Of a stretch of DNA of 15,932 nucleotides, positions 1-8,420 are shown piece after piece (position 1 is the first letter of the stretch; each line of letters opens with the position of its first letter). The position numbers were made by a program, and so were the translations under genes. Under the pieces are notes generated by a model. That model saw only the letters and a program-made list of their open reading frames with translations. It ran no database searches and was not told the DNA's origin. Location of the stretch: assembly GCA_014238195.1 (NCBI GenBank), contig JABABO010000192.1, forward strand, positions 1 through 15,932, given 5' to 3'. The DNA comes from Kordiimonadaceae bacterium. GTDB lineage: Bacteria > Pseudomonadota > Alphaproteobacteria > Sphingomonadales > Kordiimonadaceae.

Positions 1-285
1 ACATGACAGCATTAAAAGAAATTTATTCATTCTAACCAACGTCCTTCTGATTATTCCCTAGGTACCTTGTATAGCCAAAGGCGGTGAATATTGATCACCT
101 TATTTGGCTATAAGTATTTGTATCGGTTCGACTTATCAATAAATAATAATCTTATTATTTATTGGTCTCGCTATAGTATATCGGCCTGCTCCTAAGATAC
201 AACAGTTCATCGGGCTTTGTAGTTGGCCTTTACGGGCTTTGATGATAAGAAGACCGCTTTAGAAATGCTATAAAGTGAATTACAC
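1..285. other. Gene-free leader region
   Basis: No convincing coding sequence is visible in these 285 bases on either strand. The only organised content is the structured repeat at 69-175. The rest is A+T-rich and runs into the start codon of the CvfB-like gene at 286. A TATAAA-like box lies shortly before that start, but no matching -35 element at normal spacing was found, so no promoter is called. Confidence 0.5.
69..175 (+). repeat. Structured inverted repeat, copy A
   Basis: This unit of about 107 bp is present again in reverse complement at 11866-11983. It begins with a 43-nt hairpin at 70-112 (TATAGCCAAA paired with TTTGGCTATA, plus inner arms GGTGA/TCACC). A conserved linker containing AAGTATTTGT follows, then a perfect 12-bp A+T hairpin at 138-163 (AATAAATAATAA, TC loop, TTATTATTTATT). 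It closes with GGTCTCGCTATA, so the unit is bounded by TATAGC and GCTATA. It resembles a palindromic MITE or a REP-like intergenic repeat. It carries no ORF. It lies about 110 bp upstream of the CvfB-like gene. Confidence 0.8.
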
Positions 286-1122
286 ATGGTCAAAATCGGT
301 GAAATAAACACGCTTGCTGTGGTTAAACAGTTAGATTTCGGCCTATACCTAGACGGCGGCGACGACGGTGAAATATTGCTGCCCAATCGTTATATCCCTG
401 AAATATGGGAAATCGGCAGCTATTTGGATGTTTTTATCTATCTTGATTCCGATGACAAACTCATCGCGACAACAGAAACACCCCTAGCAACTATTGGAAC
501 TGTAGCGCATCTGGAGGTTACTGGCAGCAGCGAGTTTGGGGCTTTTATGGATTGGGGATTGATGAAAGACCTGATGGTCCCTTTCAAAGAACAACGTATC
601 CCAATGCTGGAAGGAAAAAGCTATTCGGTATTTTTGTACCTGGATCGCTCTCGCCGTATCGCGGCCAGCAGCAAGCTTAGTAATCATTTGAGCGAAAATG
701 GAAAAAATGCCTTTAAGATCGGCCAGCAGGTCATCCTGCATATCGCCAGCCGCAGTGATCTTGGATATAAAGCTGTGATTAACAACACACACCTAGGTCT
801 TTTACATAACCGTGAAGCTTACGGTGATGTTATGATTGGTTCATCGCTTACAGGCTATGTTCAAGATGTTCGCGCTGACGGGCGCATCAACTTAATGCTA
901 CGGCGACCTAGTGCCAGCGACCGCAGCGACCTAGCTGAGCGCATTCTCGAGGGTCTTACAAACACAGGCGGCGTTTCCACACTCACCGATAAAAGCCCAC
1001 CAGAAAAAATACACGCTGAATTTCAAGTCAGCAAAGCCCATTATAAACGCACGCTTGGCTTGCTTTATAAGCAAAAGAAAATCAAATTCGACGGTGGCAA
1101 GATACGCCTGATAAAAAATTAA
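286..1122 (+). CDS. CvfB-like S1 RNA-binding protein
   Basis: This 278-residue protein has the length and layout of the CvfB/YitL family: consecutive S1-like OB folds and a C-terminal winged-helix domain. The N-terminal S1 repeat (about 1-62) holds LDFGLYLDGGDDGEILLP, the second (about 65-130) holds GAFMDWGLMKDLMVPF, and a third covers about 140-206, ending in INLMLRRP. The C-terminal part (about 215-278) matches the winged helix, with FQVSKAHYKRTLGLLYK as its recognition-type helix. CvfB proteins bind RNA and affect expression of virulence or surface genes in Gram-positive bacteria; the role in proteobacteria is not settled. The ATG at 286 places the family's normal N-terminus, although its ribosome-binding site is weak (AAAGTGA). 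It appears monocistronic and is convergent with the DUF3108 gene. Confidence 0.85.
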   Translation: MVKIGEINTLAVVKQLDFGLYLDGGDDGEILLPNRYIPEIWEIGSYLDVFIYLDSDDKLIATTETPLATIGTVAHLEVTGSSEFGAFMDWGLMKDLMVPFKEQRIPMLEGKSYSVFLYLDRSRRIAASSKLSNHLSENGKNAFKIGQQVILHIASRSDLGYKAVINNTHLGLLHNREAYGDVMIGSSLTGYVQDVRADGRINLMLRRPSASDRSDLAERILEGLTNTGGVSTLTDKSPPEKIHAEFQVSKAHYKRTLGLLYKQKKIKFDGGKIRLIKN

Positions 1123-1187
1123 GCCTTAGTTCAGATTTATTGATGGGTGTCCTAAATGCATCGCTTTTATCTGACAGTTCCGCTTCC

Positions 1188-2126
1188 TTATTGTGCCGCC
1201 ATCTGAGCAGTGTCCGTAAACGAAACACTGGGTGCATAATGATGTGATTTCAAATAGATCGACACTTTTGTGCCATCCGCTAACAATTCAGCGCGTACGG
1301 GTAATATGGCCCCAATTTCTGAAAAGTCCTTCATCCAAATATACAGGCCTTCTTTTACAGGTTCTTCTGGCTTTTTACCCTTCTTAGCATTGCGGGCTTT
1401 CTTGCGTTCCCGTTTTTCTCTGGCCTTTGCCTCGCGCTTTTCGCGCTTCTTGCGTGCTTCCTCGGTTTCTATAAAAAATCCTGCGATTTGTTCTACGTTA
1501 AGCTCACATCTACGTGCTGTGCCAGAATAAGGGCTGCGTTTGCTTTTCAAAAGCTCGGAAGGCGCATCACAAATTAGCTGAATATCGTGTACAGTCTCGC
1601 CGTCATAGGCGCGAAATTTTAAAGAATCATCTTTTGCGACAACCATATTCGGCTTGGTGATCAAGGCTATTAGCACCGAAAAAGGATCAGGCCCTAGGCG
1701 CAAATCCTCTGGTACTGGGGCATTTGAGCCATCCTCTTGCCATTTTTCTGGCCAGTCTTTTTCAATGTGTATCATGTGTCCGTCAGGTCCAAAACGTACC
1801 ATACGGTCATAGGTTTCCCCGTCCCATTTTCCATAGGAGCGAAAAGAGGTCGCAACAGGATCACCCGATGTATCTAAGGCGCCCTTGGCCACGACCATGC
1901 CTTTGCCACCAAAAAATAGCCTCGCAAGGCCCCGCGCCCTTGAGGTCATATCTAACTTATACTGAGCACCAGTTTGCCATTCAGCATTAATTTCACTCGT
2001 AGCAATGCGAAAACCTTTCCAATGAATATCGTACTCTGTGGAAAGCTGTTGCTTGGCTGAAACGGGAAAGGATACGCACCCCCATAACGTTAAAATCGTG
2101 ATTATAAATCTGGAAGTATTGATCAT
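1188..2126 (-). CDS. DUF3108 family exported protein
   Basis: The protein is about 312 residues and matches the DUF3108 family of periplasmic or outer-membrane-associated proteins with no established biochemical activity. A Sec signal peptide is clear: a short polar start, a hydrophobic core FIITILTLWGCVSFPV, and a likely cleavage after VSA. The mature part starts with TEYDIHWKGFRIA, typical of the family, and continues with TSRARGLARLFFGGKG and ending IYLKSHHYAP. An in-frame ATG also exists at 2141. The ATG at 2126 is preferred because an AAGGA sits 5 nt upstream and it gives a tidier signal peptide. A strongly basic insert (about residues 222-253 from this start, rich in RKKR/EKR) interrupts the domain and is unusual. 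The gene is divergent from the MaoC gene. Confidence 0.75.
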   Translation of the reverse strand: MINTSRFIITILTLWGCVSFPVSAKQQLSTEYDIHWKGFRIATSEINAEWQTGAQYKLDMTSRARGLARLFFGGKGMVVAKGALDTSGDPVATSFRSYGKWDGETYDRMVRFGPDGHMIHIEKDWPEKWQEDGSNAPVPEDLRLGPDPFSVLIALITKPNMVVAKDDSLKFRAYDGETVHDIQLICDAPSELLKSKRSPYSGTARRCELNVEQIAGFFIETEEARKKREKREAKAREKRERKKARNAKKGKKPEEPVKEGLYIWMKDFSEIGAILPVRAELLADGTKVSIYLKSHHYAPSVSFTDTAQMAAQ

Positions 2127-2190
2127 ATGCATCCTTGACATTCGCCCATGCTTACAACCACTGTAGAAACTATAAGGGAGAATTTGAAGT

Positions 2191-2652
2191 ATGTTTAAAG
2201 TTTATTTTGAAGATTTCACAGTTGGTGTTACCGAAACATATGGCAATTATCAAGTGTCTCGCGCAGAAATCCTTGAATTTGCTGAAAAATATGACCCCCA
2301 ACCCTTTCATCTAAACGACGAAGCAGCGGCCCAGTCGGTATTTGGCAAATTATGCGCCAGCGGCTGGCATACCTGTGCCATGACCATGCGGATGATGGTG
2401 AACCACATGGCGGCCCAAGGATTCGCAAGCAGTGGGTCTCCTGGGATAGATAAAATTCGATGGAAGCGTCCCGTATTTCCTCACGACATCTTGCATGTGC
2501 AAGCCACAGTCATAGAAAAATCGGATATGCCTAACAAAAAACACTTAGGTCTTGTAAAAGCATCCTATGAAGTTTTTAATCAAGATAATAGTTTAGTGAT
2601 GTCTTTCATCGCCCCTGCCATGTTTTTAAAGCGACCCGTGAACGAGAGTTAG
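2191..2652 (+). CDS. MaoC-family (R)-enoyl-CoA hydratase-like protein
   Basis: This 153-residue single hot-dog-fold protein has the size of stand-alone MaoC dehydratases. These typically hydrate trans-2-enoyl-CoA to (R)-3-hydroxyacyl-CoA, or act on related acyl thioesters, in the cytoplasm. The hydratase motif is visible as YDPQPFHLNDEAA, with the catalytic pair Asp35 and His40, followed by FGKLCASGWHT. The second half contains IRWKRPVFPHDILHVQATV, the usual strand pair of the fold. GGGAGA lies about 11 nt before the ATG. It is tail-to-tail with the TetR gene, with only 2 nt between stop codons, so both share a tight convergent end. The precise substrate is unknown; sequence alone does not separate beta-oxidation, PHA supply or a side pathway. 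Confidence 0.88.
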   Translation: MFKVYFEDFTVGVTETYGNYQVSRAEILEFAEKYDPQPFHLNDEAAAQSVFGKLCASGWHTCAMTMRMMVNHMAAQGFASSGSPGIDKIRWKRPVFPHDILHVQATVIEKSDMPNKKHLGLVKASYEVFNQDNSLVMSFIAPAMFLKRPVNES

Positions 2653-2654
2653 TT

Positions 2655-3335
2655 CTATTCAGTACTTAAATCAGCTTGTGGACGCACCAATGGGCGTAGC
2701 CGTGTCATATAACTTTCAGTGATGCCTTTAAATGTACCAATGATCATGGTAACAGTCAGGTCCTCAATTTCTTGTCGGCATGCACCACTATTGTGTAGAT
2801 AGTTTCCAGCAGCCTCTGGCAAACCGAAGGAGATATCGGTTGCCGCGCGGGCAACATCTAGCGGAATATCGAAGTTAAGGTGCACAATATCGGCAATATA
2901 GTGCACGGCAACGTCGCGGCTATAATATGTAGGACCACTGATGCCATCGGTTACACTCGGTTCCGACTGCAAACGTTGTAATAATAAGCCCCGCTCGTCA
3001 ATATATTGCAGATAAACCCGAGTGGTATGGCGCACCAGATTTTCAAATGTTTGAGCTTTTTCAGCTTCTACACCTTGCAAATAGCGCAACCGCTTCAACT
3101 CGCGAGCAAATAATTCTTTTAACAGCTCCGTGACATTGGGGAAATAAGCATAAATCAATGATTTACTAACGCCAACTTCTTTACTGATACGGTCCATTGT
3201 CAAAACAGCAACCCCTTCACTGGCAACAATCGTTGCCGCATGATCCAATATGCTTTGACGTCTGTCTTCGGGTTTTAAGCGCCTGCGCTTGGGTTTAACT
3301 GGTTTTTCTTCAATGTTCATTACCAAGTCACTCAT
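2655..3335 (-). CDS. TetR-family transcriptional regulator
   Basis: This is a TetR-type repressor of about 226 residues from the ATG at 3335. A TTG at 3362 would add nine residues but has no better ribosome-binding site. A basic tail (KPKRRRLKPEDRR) precedes the N-terminal helix-turn-helix. The HTH shows the family pattern ILDHAATIVASEGVAVLTM, then ISKEVGVSKSLIYAYFPN as the recognition helix region. The remaining roughly 150 residues form the variable ligand-binding and dimerisation part. It is last in the - strand series oxoprolinase, hydrolase, TetR (83 nt after the hydrolase stop), so it may control that cluster and itself. A candidate operator lies at 3373-3384. The inducer is not predictable. 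Confidence 0.88.
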   Translation of the reverse strand: MSDLVMNIEEKPVKPKRRRLKPEDRRQSILDHAATIVASEGVAVLTMDRISKEVGVSKSLIYAYFPNVTELLKELFARELKRLRYLQGVEAEKAQTFENLVRHTTRVYLQYIDERGLLLQRLQSEPSVTDGISGPTYYSRDVAVHYIADIVHLNFDIPLDVARAATDISFGLPEAAGNYLHNSGACRQEIEDLTVTMIIGTFKGITESYMTRLRPLVRPQADLSTE

Positions 3336-3372
3336 AGTGTATGCTTTATATTGTACTGCCAACAGATAAATA

Positions 3373-3384
3373 GTGATATGTCAC
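3373..3384. promoter_or_regulatory. Candidate TetR operator (imperfect palindrome)
   Basis: GTGATATGTCAC has arms GTGA/TCAC and is symmetric at 10 of 12 positions. It lies about 38 bp upstream of the TetR start, in the 83-bp gap after the hydrolase. That position fits an autoregulatory operator. It is a short motif seen once, so the call is an inference. Confidence 0.3.
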
Positions 3385-3418
3385 GTGCCGCTAAAAAAGG
3401 CAATCCAAACATGTTGAT

Positions 3419-4504
3419 TTAATCAGCTGCATTCAGGGTATCCTGTCTTTTCCAAAAATCTATCATAAGCGGGATGATCTCGTCGCCCACGTCGCGGATC
3501 AAGGCATGACCTGCTTTATAGCTGTGTTCTGTATAATCATCGGGCATAAGGGACCGCGCCAATTCGACGGCACTTTCAGCTACCACACCATCGGATGTTC
3601 CCCACATAAACAGCGTTGGTACTGTCACTTTCATATCTTTTTGGGCCTTCACAAGCACACCGTTTGGATCCAGTGCGCGGTACCAGTTCAAAATGCTGGT
3701 GGTCGCATAGGGTTCAGCGAAAGCTTTTAGATATTCATTGAGATCAGCCTTGGGGATACTCGCCAGCATTTTACGCAAATAAGCCTGATCCTTAACCCCC
3801 ATGAAAAATTCAGGGATAAAGGGTTTACGCAGTCGTTCAATATAGCTGCTGCGGATCATTTGATCTGGGTCTGTGACAACCGCATGCATAAAAACCGCAT
3901 AATGAGGGATTGCATGTGCTGTCCAGCTTTTGATACGTTCAGGATAGTTAAGAACAGAGTACCAGCCAACGACTGCACCCCAATCATGGCCTGTTAAGTG
4001 AAATTTATTAAAACCAACAGCATCAGCCACATCAAACACATCGCTTGCCAGAGTATTGATTTTATAAGCATCAACACCAAACGGACGCGCCCCTGGGCTG
4101 TAACCCCTTTGGTCAAAGGCCACAACGCGGTAACCAGCTTCCGCAGCTGGTTTTAACAGGGCTTGCCAAATCACGGATGTACTGGGAAATCCATGCAGTA
4201 GTATAAGGCCTGGGCCATCATTATCCATACCAGCCAAACGGGCTCGGTATTCATATTTGTCCGTTTGAATGCGATAAAGTCCGTCGGGCTGCGCACCCTT
4301 AGGGGCAAGCGTGTCATAAAAAGGTAAGGCCGCAGTTTCTTGCTGGTGACTATAATCCCAATCCAGAAAGCTAACATAATAAGCCACAGGTGTGAGCAAA
4401 GCAAAAAACAATAAGAAACCAAGACCAACGATAATACGTATCCAGTGATTTTTAAAAAAACCTTTAAACTTTGCTTTACCTGTAAGCCTTGCTTTATTGG
4501 CCAT
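3419..4504 (-). CDS. Membrane-anchored epoxide-hydrolase-type alpha/beta hydrolase
   Basis: This 361-residue alpha/beta hydrolase has an N-terminal anchor. A basic stretch (residues 1-20) leads into one transmembrane helix (about 23-46, IIVGLGFLLFFALLTPVAYY). The enzymatic domain follows from about residue 75. The oxyanion motif HGFP is at 104-107. The nucleophile elbow is GHDWG at 172-176, so the nucleophile is Asp174, as in epoxide hydrolases and haloalkane dehalogenases rather than Ser esterases. The acid is probably Asp305 in WGTSDG, and the base is His333 in AGHALIRD. GGGGAG 7 nt before the ATG supports the start. It lies 71 nt downstream of the oxoprolinase gene on the same strand and is probably co-transcribed with it. 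Attack on an epoxide is the likely chemistry; the natural substrate is unknown. Confidence 0.87.
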   Translation of the reverse strand: MANKARLTGKAKFKGFFKNHWIRIIVGLGFLLFFALLTPVAYYVSFLDWDYSHQQETAALPFYDTLAPKGAQPDGLYRIQTDKYEYRARLAGMDNDGPGLILLHGFPSTSVIWQALLKPAAEAGYRVVAFDQRGYSPGARPFGVDAYKINTLASDVFDVADAVGFNKFHLTGHDWGAVVGWYSVLNYPERIKSWTAHAIPHYAVFMHAVVTDPDQMIRSSYIERLRKPFIPEFFMGVKDQAYLRKMLASIPKADLNEYLKAFAEPYATTSILNWYRALDPNGVLVKAQKDMKVTVPTLFMWGTSDGVVAESAVELARSLMPDDYTEHSYKAGHALIRDVGDEIIPLMIDFWKRQDTLNAAD

Positions 4505-4575
4505 TGCTTTACTCCCCTATTGTTCAGGGCCTATCATGGCCTTTATTGACCATAATTTCAATAGTGAGATTTCTA

Positions 4576-7500
4576 TTACCTAGCCTGGCCAAATCCACCG
4601 CCTGTAGGGGTGATAATTTCAACGCTATCGCCGGTGTGCACATCGGCTTGACCACAGCCGCTTAGGTCTTCACGTTCACCAGTTTTACGGATAATAGTAT
4701 TTTTACCAATTTCACCCTTGCCACCACCATTGGTGCCATAAAGCGGGACGCGCCGATGCCCAGACAAGATGGCGCATTCCATGTCTTCCAAAAATCTAAT
4801 GCGCCGTATCACACCGTCACCAGCGCACCATCGTCCTTTACCACCAGAGCCACGGCGAATGGAAAATTCATCAAGCATAACGGGGTAACGATGTTCTAGA
4901 ATTTCTGGATCAGTCATACGCGTATTGGTCATGTGGGTGTGCACCGCCGCGGTGCCATTAAACCCATTGCCTGCTGCACTACCAGAACAAATGGTTTCAT
5001 AATATTGGTAACGCTCATTGCCAAATGTAAGATTATTCATAGTGCCTTGACTGCTTCCAAGTGCCCCCAAAGCTTTAAACAGGGCGTTGGTTACAGCTTG
5101 ACTGGTTTCTGTGTTTCCTGCAACCACAGCTGCGGGGTGTTCGGGGTTTAACATTGACCCTTGCGGCACGATTAAAGTGATCGGTTCCATACAGCCAGCG
5201 TTTAAGGGAATGTCGTCATCCACCAAACAGCGAAACACATACAATACAGCTGCACGGCAAATGGTGCTGGGGGCATTAAAATTATTTGAAAGCTGAGCGC
5301 TTGTTCCTGTAAAATCAACGGTTGCTTGCTGATTTTTATGGTCAATGTCAATGCGCACCTGAATGACAGCACCAAAATCCATTTCATATTTGCATGATCC
5401 ACTCGTGAGTTTGGATATAGCCTTTTCCACGCAGCGCTTTGCCGTGTCACGGATAAAGTCCATATAAACAAAAACCGTGGTATCGCCGTATTGATTGATC
5501 AGTTTTAACAGTTCCTTGGCACCTGCCGTGTTCGCAGCGGCTTGGGCCATCAAATCGGCGATATTTTGATCAATATTACGGGCGGGGTAAGGGTCTGCCC
5601 CAAACATTCGGCGCATTTGATCCATTTGGAATGTCCCACGATCAATCATTTTTACACAGTCCAGCATAATGCCTTCCTGAATTATTGATGTTCCAAGGGG
5701 CGACATGGACCCTGGCGCAATCCCACCAACGTCTTCATGGTGGGCGCGGCTTGCCGTGTAAAAGTAAATCTTGGTATTCAGTTCGTTATACACAGGGGTT
5801 ATCACCGTAATGTCAGGCAAGTGCGACCCACCATTATAAGGATTATTGTGAACAAATACGTCACCAGGATTGATGATTTGACCGCTATTGATCAGGACCT
5901 TAATGGTCGAATCCATTGATCCCAAATGCACAGGGACATGAGGGGCGTTGGCAACCAGATTGCCATGAGTATCAAAAATCGCGCACGAAAAATCTAAGCG
6001 CTCTTTGACATTCACTGACTGCGATGTATTGCGTAAAACCAGACCCATTTGCTCGGCGATTGACATAAACAGATTATTGAAAATTTCTAACCTAACGGGA
6101 TCATACGCTGCCGCATTATTAGAATTTTGATGGCTGACGACTAAGTCCTTCACAGTGTTTTTTTGTAGCAATATATGGCCGAAAGCGTTCACGGATGCAC
6201 TCCATTCTGGTTCAATAACGATTGTACCAGTGGGTTCTGTAATAATCGCTGGGCCAGATACTTTGTGCCCAGGCATCAGGCTTTGAACAGCATATACAGG
6301 GGCTGTATGCCATACGGCTTTGCAATAAATTTGTGTGGTTTTTTGCGCGAGCGGAGCCCCGCCTGTTTTGGGCCTAAGTTTGGCTTCGGGTGCACGATCA
6401 GTTTGGCTAAAAGTTTCAACGATCAAGGCTTCAACCGTAATATTTTTTTCTGGTGCTATAAAACCAAATTGCTGTTTGTGTTGCTCTTCAAAGGCTTGAT
6501 GCATGGCTTGCGCTGTTGTCAGTAAGACTTTAATCGTTGTATCAGTCGATTGGTAACGCAGAAGAACATAAGATTGGGACATTAGATCACTGCCCGCAAC
6601 CCCCTCAGCAATTAGGTCTTGCTGATTCAAGTCCTTTAAATCAAAAGCATAAGCCTGCATGTCAAGCACGCAGCTGTCGTCGAGTGTTTTTTCGATCACT
6701 TTCTGGCGCTCTCGCCGTATCGCGGCAAGCCCCATGCCATAAGCGGATAAAACCCCTGAAAATGGGTGCAGAAAGATGGTTTCAATGCCTAAGCGGTCGG
6801 CGACCAAGCAGACATGTTGCCCTCCCGCACCGCCAAAACAGTTTAAAACATACTCTTTAACATCATAGCCCCGCGCTATGGTGATTTTCTTGATCGCTTG
6901 CGCCATATGTTCAATGGCTATCTCCAAAAATCCTTCTGCTACATCTTCTGGGCATTTATTGGTCTTAAACTCGGCTGCGATAGTTTTAAAAGCTTCTAAA
7001 CTAGCGTCTTTATCAATGGCTTGGTCTTGGTTCGGACCAAAGATTTTTGGAAAAGCATCTGGCAATATTTTACCAAGGCAAACGTTAATGTCTGTCACCG
7101 TTAGATCGCCGCCACGACGGTAACAAACAGGGCCAGGGTTAGCACCTGCTGATTGTGGCCCAACACGGAAGCGGTCATCCTTACAGCGTAACAGGGAACC
7201 ACCTCCTGCGGCGACTGTATGGATATCCAGCATGGGTACGCGCATACGCACGCCTGCAACTTCGGTCTCATAGGCTTTTTCAAAATCACCCATATAATGA
7301 AAAACATCGGTCGAGGTCCCACCCATATCAAAGCCGATAACTTTATCAAAGCCAGCAAGCTTCGCCGTATGCACGGCCCCAACCACACCCCCTGCTGGGC
7401 CAGATAAAATAGCATCTTTACCACGAAAAACACGGGAATCCGTTAGCCCGCCCGATGATTGCATAAACAATAATTTTCCCGCTGCACCTGTGGGATTGAC

Positions 7501-8187
7501 GGCGCTGCCAACCCGTTCCACATAGCGCTGTAAAATTGGGGTCAGGTAAGCGTCAACAATAGTGGTTTCGCCGCGTGGTACAATTTTACTAAGCGGGCTA
7601 ACACTGTGGCTGCTCGATATTTGAGTAAACCCAATGCGGGCAGCAAGTTCGGCTAAAGTTTGCTCGTGCGCTGGATATTTATAGGCATGCATCAAAACAA
7701 TGGCAACAGACCGCAAACCCGTATCATAAGCAGCTTGAAAAGCCCGTTCTGCTTGGGCGATGTCAAGGGGGATGACCACACCGCCTTTGCTGTCCATGCG
7801 CTCAAAGATTTCAACAACATGGTCATAAAGCAAACTTGGTTTCTGTATATCAAGTGCAAATGTGTCTGGCCGTGCTTGATGCCCAATTTCAATGGCGTCC
7901 CCTAGCCCTTTGGTTATAGCAAGCAAAACAGGCTGCCCTTTACGCTCCAATAATGCATTGGTGGCAACCGTGGTGCCCATTTTCACCGATTGGATCGCAT
8001 CTGTCGGAATAGGTTGATCGACGTCCAAGCTTAAAAACTCACGAATGCCTTGCAAGGCCGCATCTTCGTAAGCTTCTGGGTTTTCTGACAGCAGCTTTTT
8101 TGTGCTTAAAAAGCCATCAGGCTGCTTGGCAACAATGTCTGTAAAGGTCCCGCCTCGGTCAATCCAAAACTGCCATTTAGCGTCCAT
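4576..8187 (-). CDS. ATP-dependent 5-oxoprolinase (fused HyuA-HyuB)
   Basis: The 1203-residue protein combines both halves of the hydantoinase/oxoprolinase family, as in 5-oxoprolinase, which cleaves 5-oxo-L-proline to L-glutamate with ATP. The HyuA half (about 1-680) starts with DRGGTFTD (10-17), the oxoprolinase-type version of the ATP-site motif. It continues with MGTTVATNALLERKG (70-84), MQSSGGL (242-248), SGPAGGVVG (262-270), GFDMGGTSTDV (285-295) and FGGAGGQH (451-458). The HyuB half (from about 695) contains DFSCAIFDTHGNLVA, VPVHLGSM, VHNNPYNGGSHLPD, HTHMTNTRMTDPEI, RRGSGGKG and a final GGGFGQ. Length and fusion resemble eukaryotic and bacterial OPLAH-type enzymes; a related lactam substrate cannot be excluded. 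An AAGGA lies about 12 nt before the ATG. It is the first gene of the - strand cluster with the hydrolase and TetR genes. Confidence 0.9.
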   Translation of the reverse strand: MDAKWQFWIDRGGTFTDIVAKQPDGFLSTKKLLSENPEAYEDAALQGIREFLSLDVDQPIPTDAIQSVKMGTTVATNALLERKGQPVLLAITKGLGDAIEIGHQARPDTFALDIQKPSLLYDHVVEIFERMDSKGGVVIPLDIAQAERAFQAAYDTGLRSVAIVLMHAYKYPAHEQTLAELAARIGFTQISSSHSVSPLSKIVPRGETTIVDAYLTPILQRYVERVGSAVNPTGAAGKLLFMQSSGGLTDSRVFRGKDAILSGPAGGVVGAVHTAKLAGFDKVIGFDMGGTSTDVFHYMGDFEKAYETEVAGVRMRVPMLDIHTVAAGGGSLLRCKDDRFRVGPQSAGANPGPVCYRRGGDLTVTDINVCLGKILPDAFPKIFGPNQDQAIDKDASLEAFKTIAAEFKTNKCPEDVAEGFLEIAIEHMAQAIKKITIARGYDVKEYVLNCFGGAGGQHVCLVADRLGIETIFLHPFSGVLSAYGMGLAAIRRERQKVIEKTLDDSCVLDMQAYAFDLKDLNQQDLIAEGVAGSDLMSQSYVLLRYQSTDTTIKVLLTTAQAMHQAFEEQHKQQFGFIAPEKNITVEALIVETFSQTDRAPEAKLRPKTGGAPLAQKTTQIYCKAVWHTAPVYAVQSLMPGHKVSGPAIITEPTGTIVIEPEWSASVNAFGHILLQKNTVKDLVVSHQNSNNAAAYDPVRLEIFNNLFMSIAEQMGLVLRNTSQSVNVKERLDFSCAIFDTHGNLVANAPHVPVHLGSMDSTIKVLINSGQIINPGDVFVHNNPYNGGSHLPDITVITPVYNELNTKIYFYTASRAHHEDVGGIAPGSMSPLGTSIIQEGIMLDCVKMIDRGTFQMDQMRRMFGADPYPARNIDQNIADLMAQAAANTAGAKELLKLINQYGDTTVFVYMDFIRDTAKRCVEKAISKLTSGSCKYEMDFGAVIQVRIDIDHKNQQATVDFTGTSAQLSNNFNAPSTICRAAVLYVFRCLVDDDIPLNAGCMEPITLIVPQGSMLNPEHPAAVVAGNTETSQAVTNALFKALGALGSSQGTMNNLTFGNERYQYYETICSGSAAGNGFNGTAAVHTHMTNTRMTDPEILEHRYPVMLDEFSIRRGSGGKGRWCAGDGVIRRIRFLEDMECAILSGHRRVPLYGTNGGGKGEIGKNTIIRKTGEREDLSGCGQADVHTGDSVEIITPTGGGFGQAR

Positions 8188-8332
8188 TTTAATTTTTATC
8201 CTTTGACCAAAACCCGCAGAAAACTGCTATTTTAATTTTTTTACATATTTTTTACACGCAATATTGTTTCAAAGAAAATCAATAGACTAGATGCGCGTTT
8301 TTGACAAACCATTGACACGTGGTAGCAAACTT

Positions 8333-8360
8333 TTGCTCAATTGAATAGTAATGCTATAAT
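8333..8360 (+). promoter_or_regulatory. Sigma70-type promoter facing right
   Basis: TTGCTC (8333-8338), a 16-bp spacer and a perfect TATAAT (8355-8360), preceded by TG in the extended -10 position. It lies in the 233-bp gap between two - strand genes (8188-8420) and points into the antisense of the truncated dehydrogenase, with no + strand gene following. That gap holds no gene; it is A+T-rich and also contains two TTGACA boxes (8301, 8312) without matching -10 elements. Confidence 0.4.
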
Positions 8361-8420
8361 AAATTACTTTGGTAAGTGTTGATAGATTTTTACACGTAAA
8401 TAAAAGTGACGCGTTGTGAG

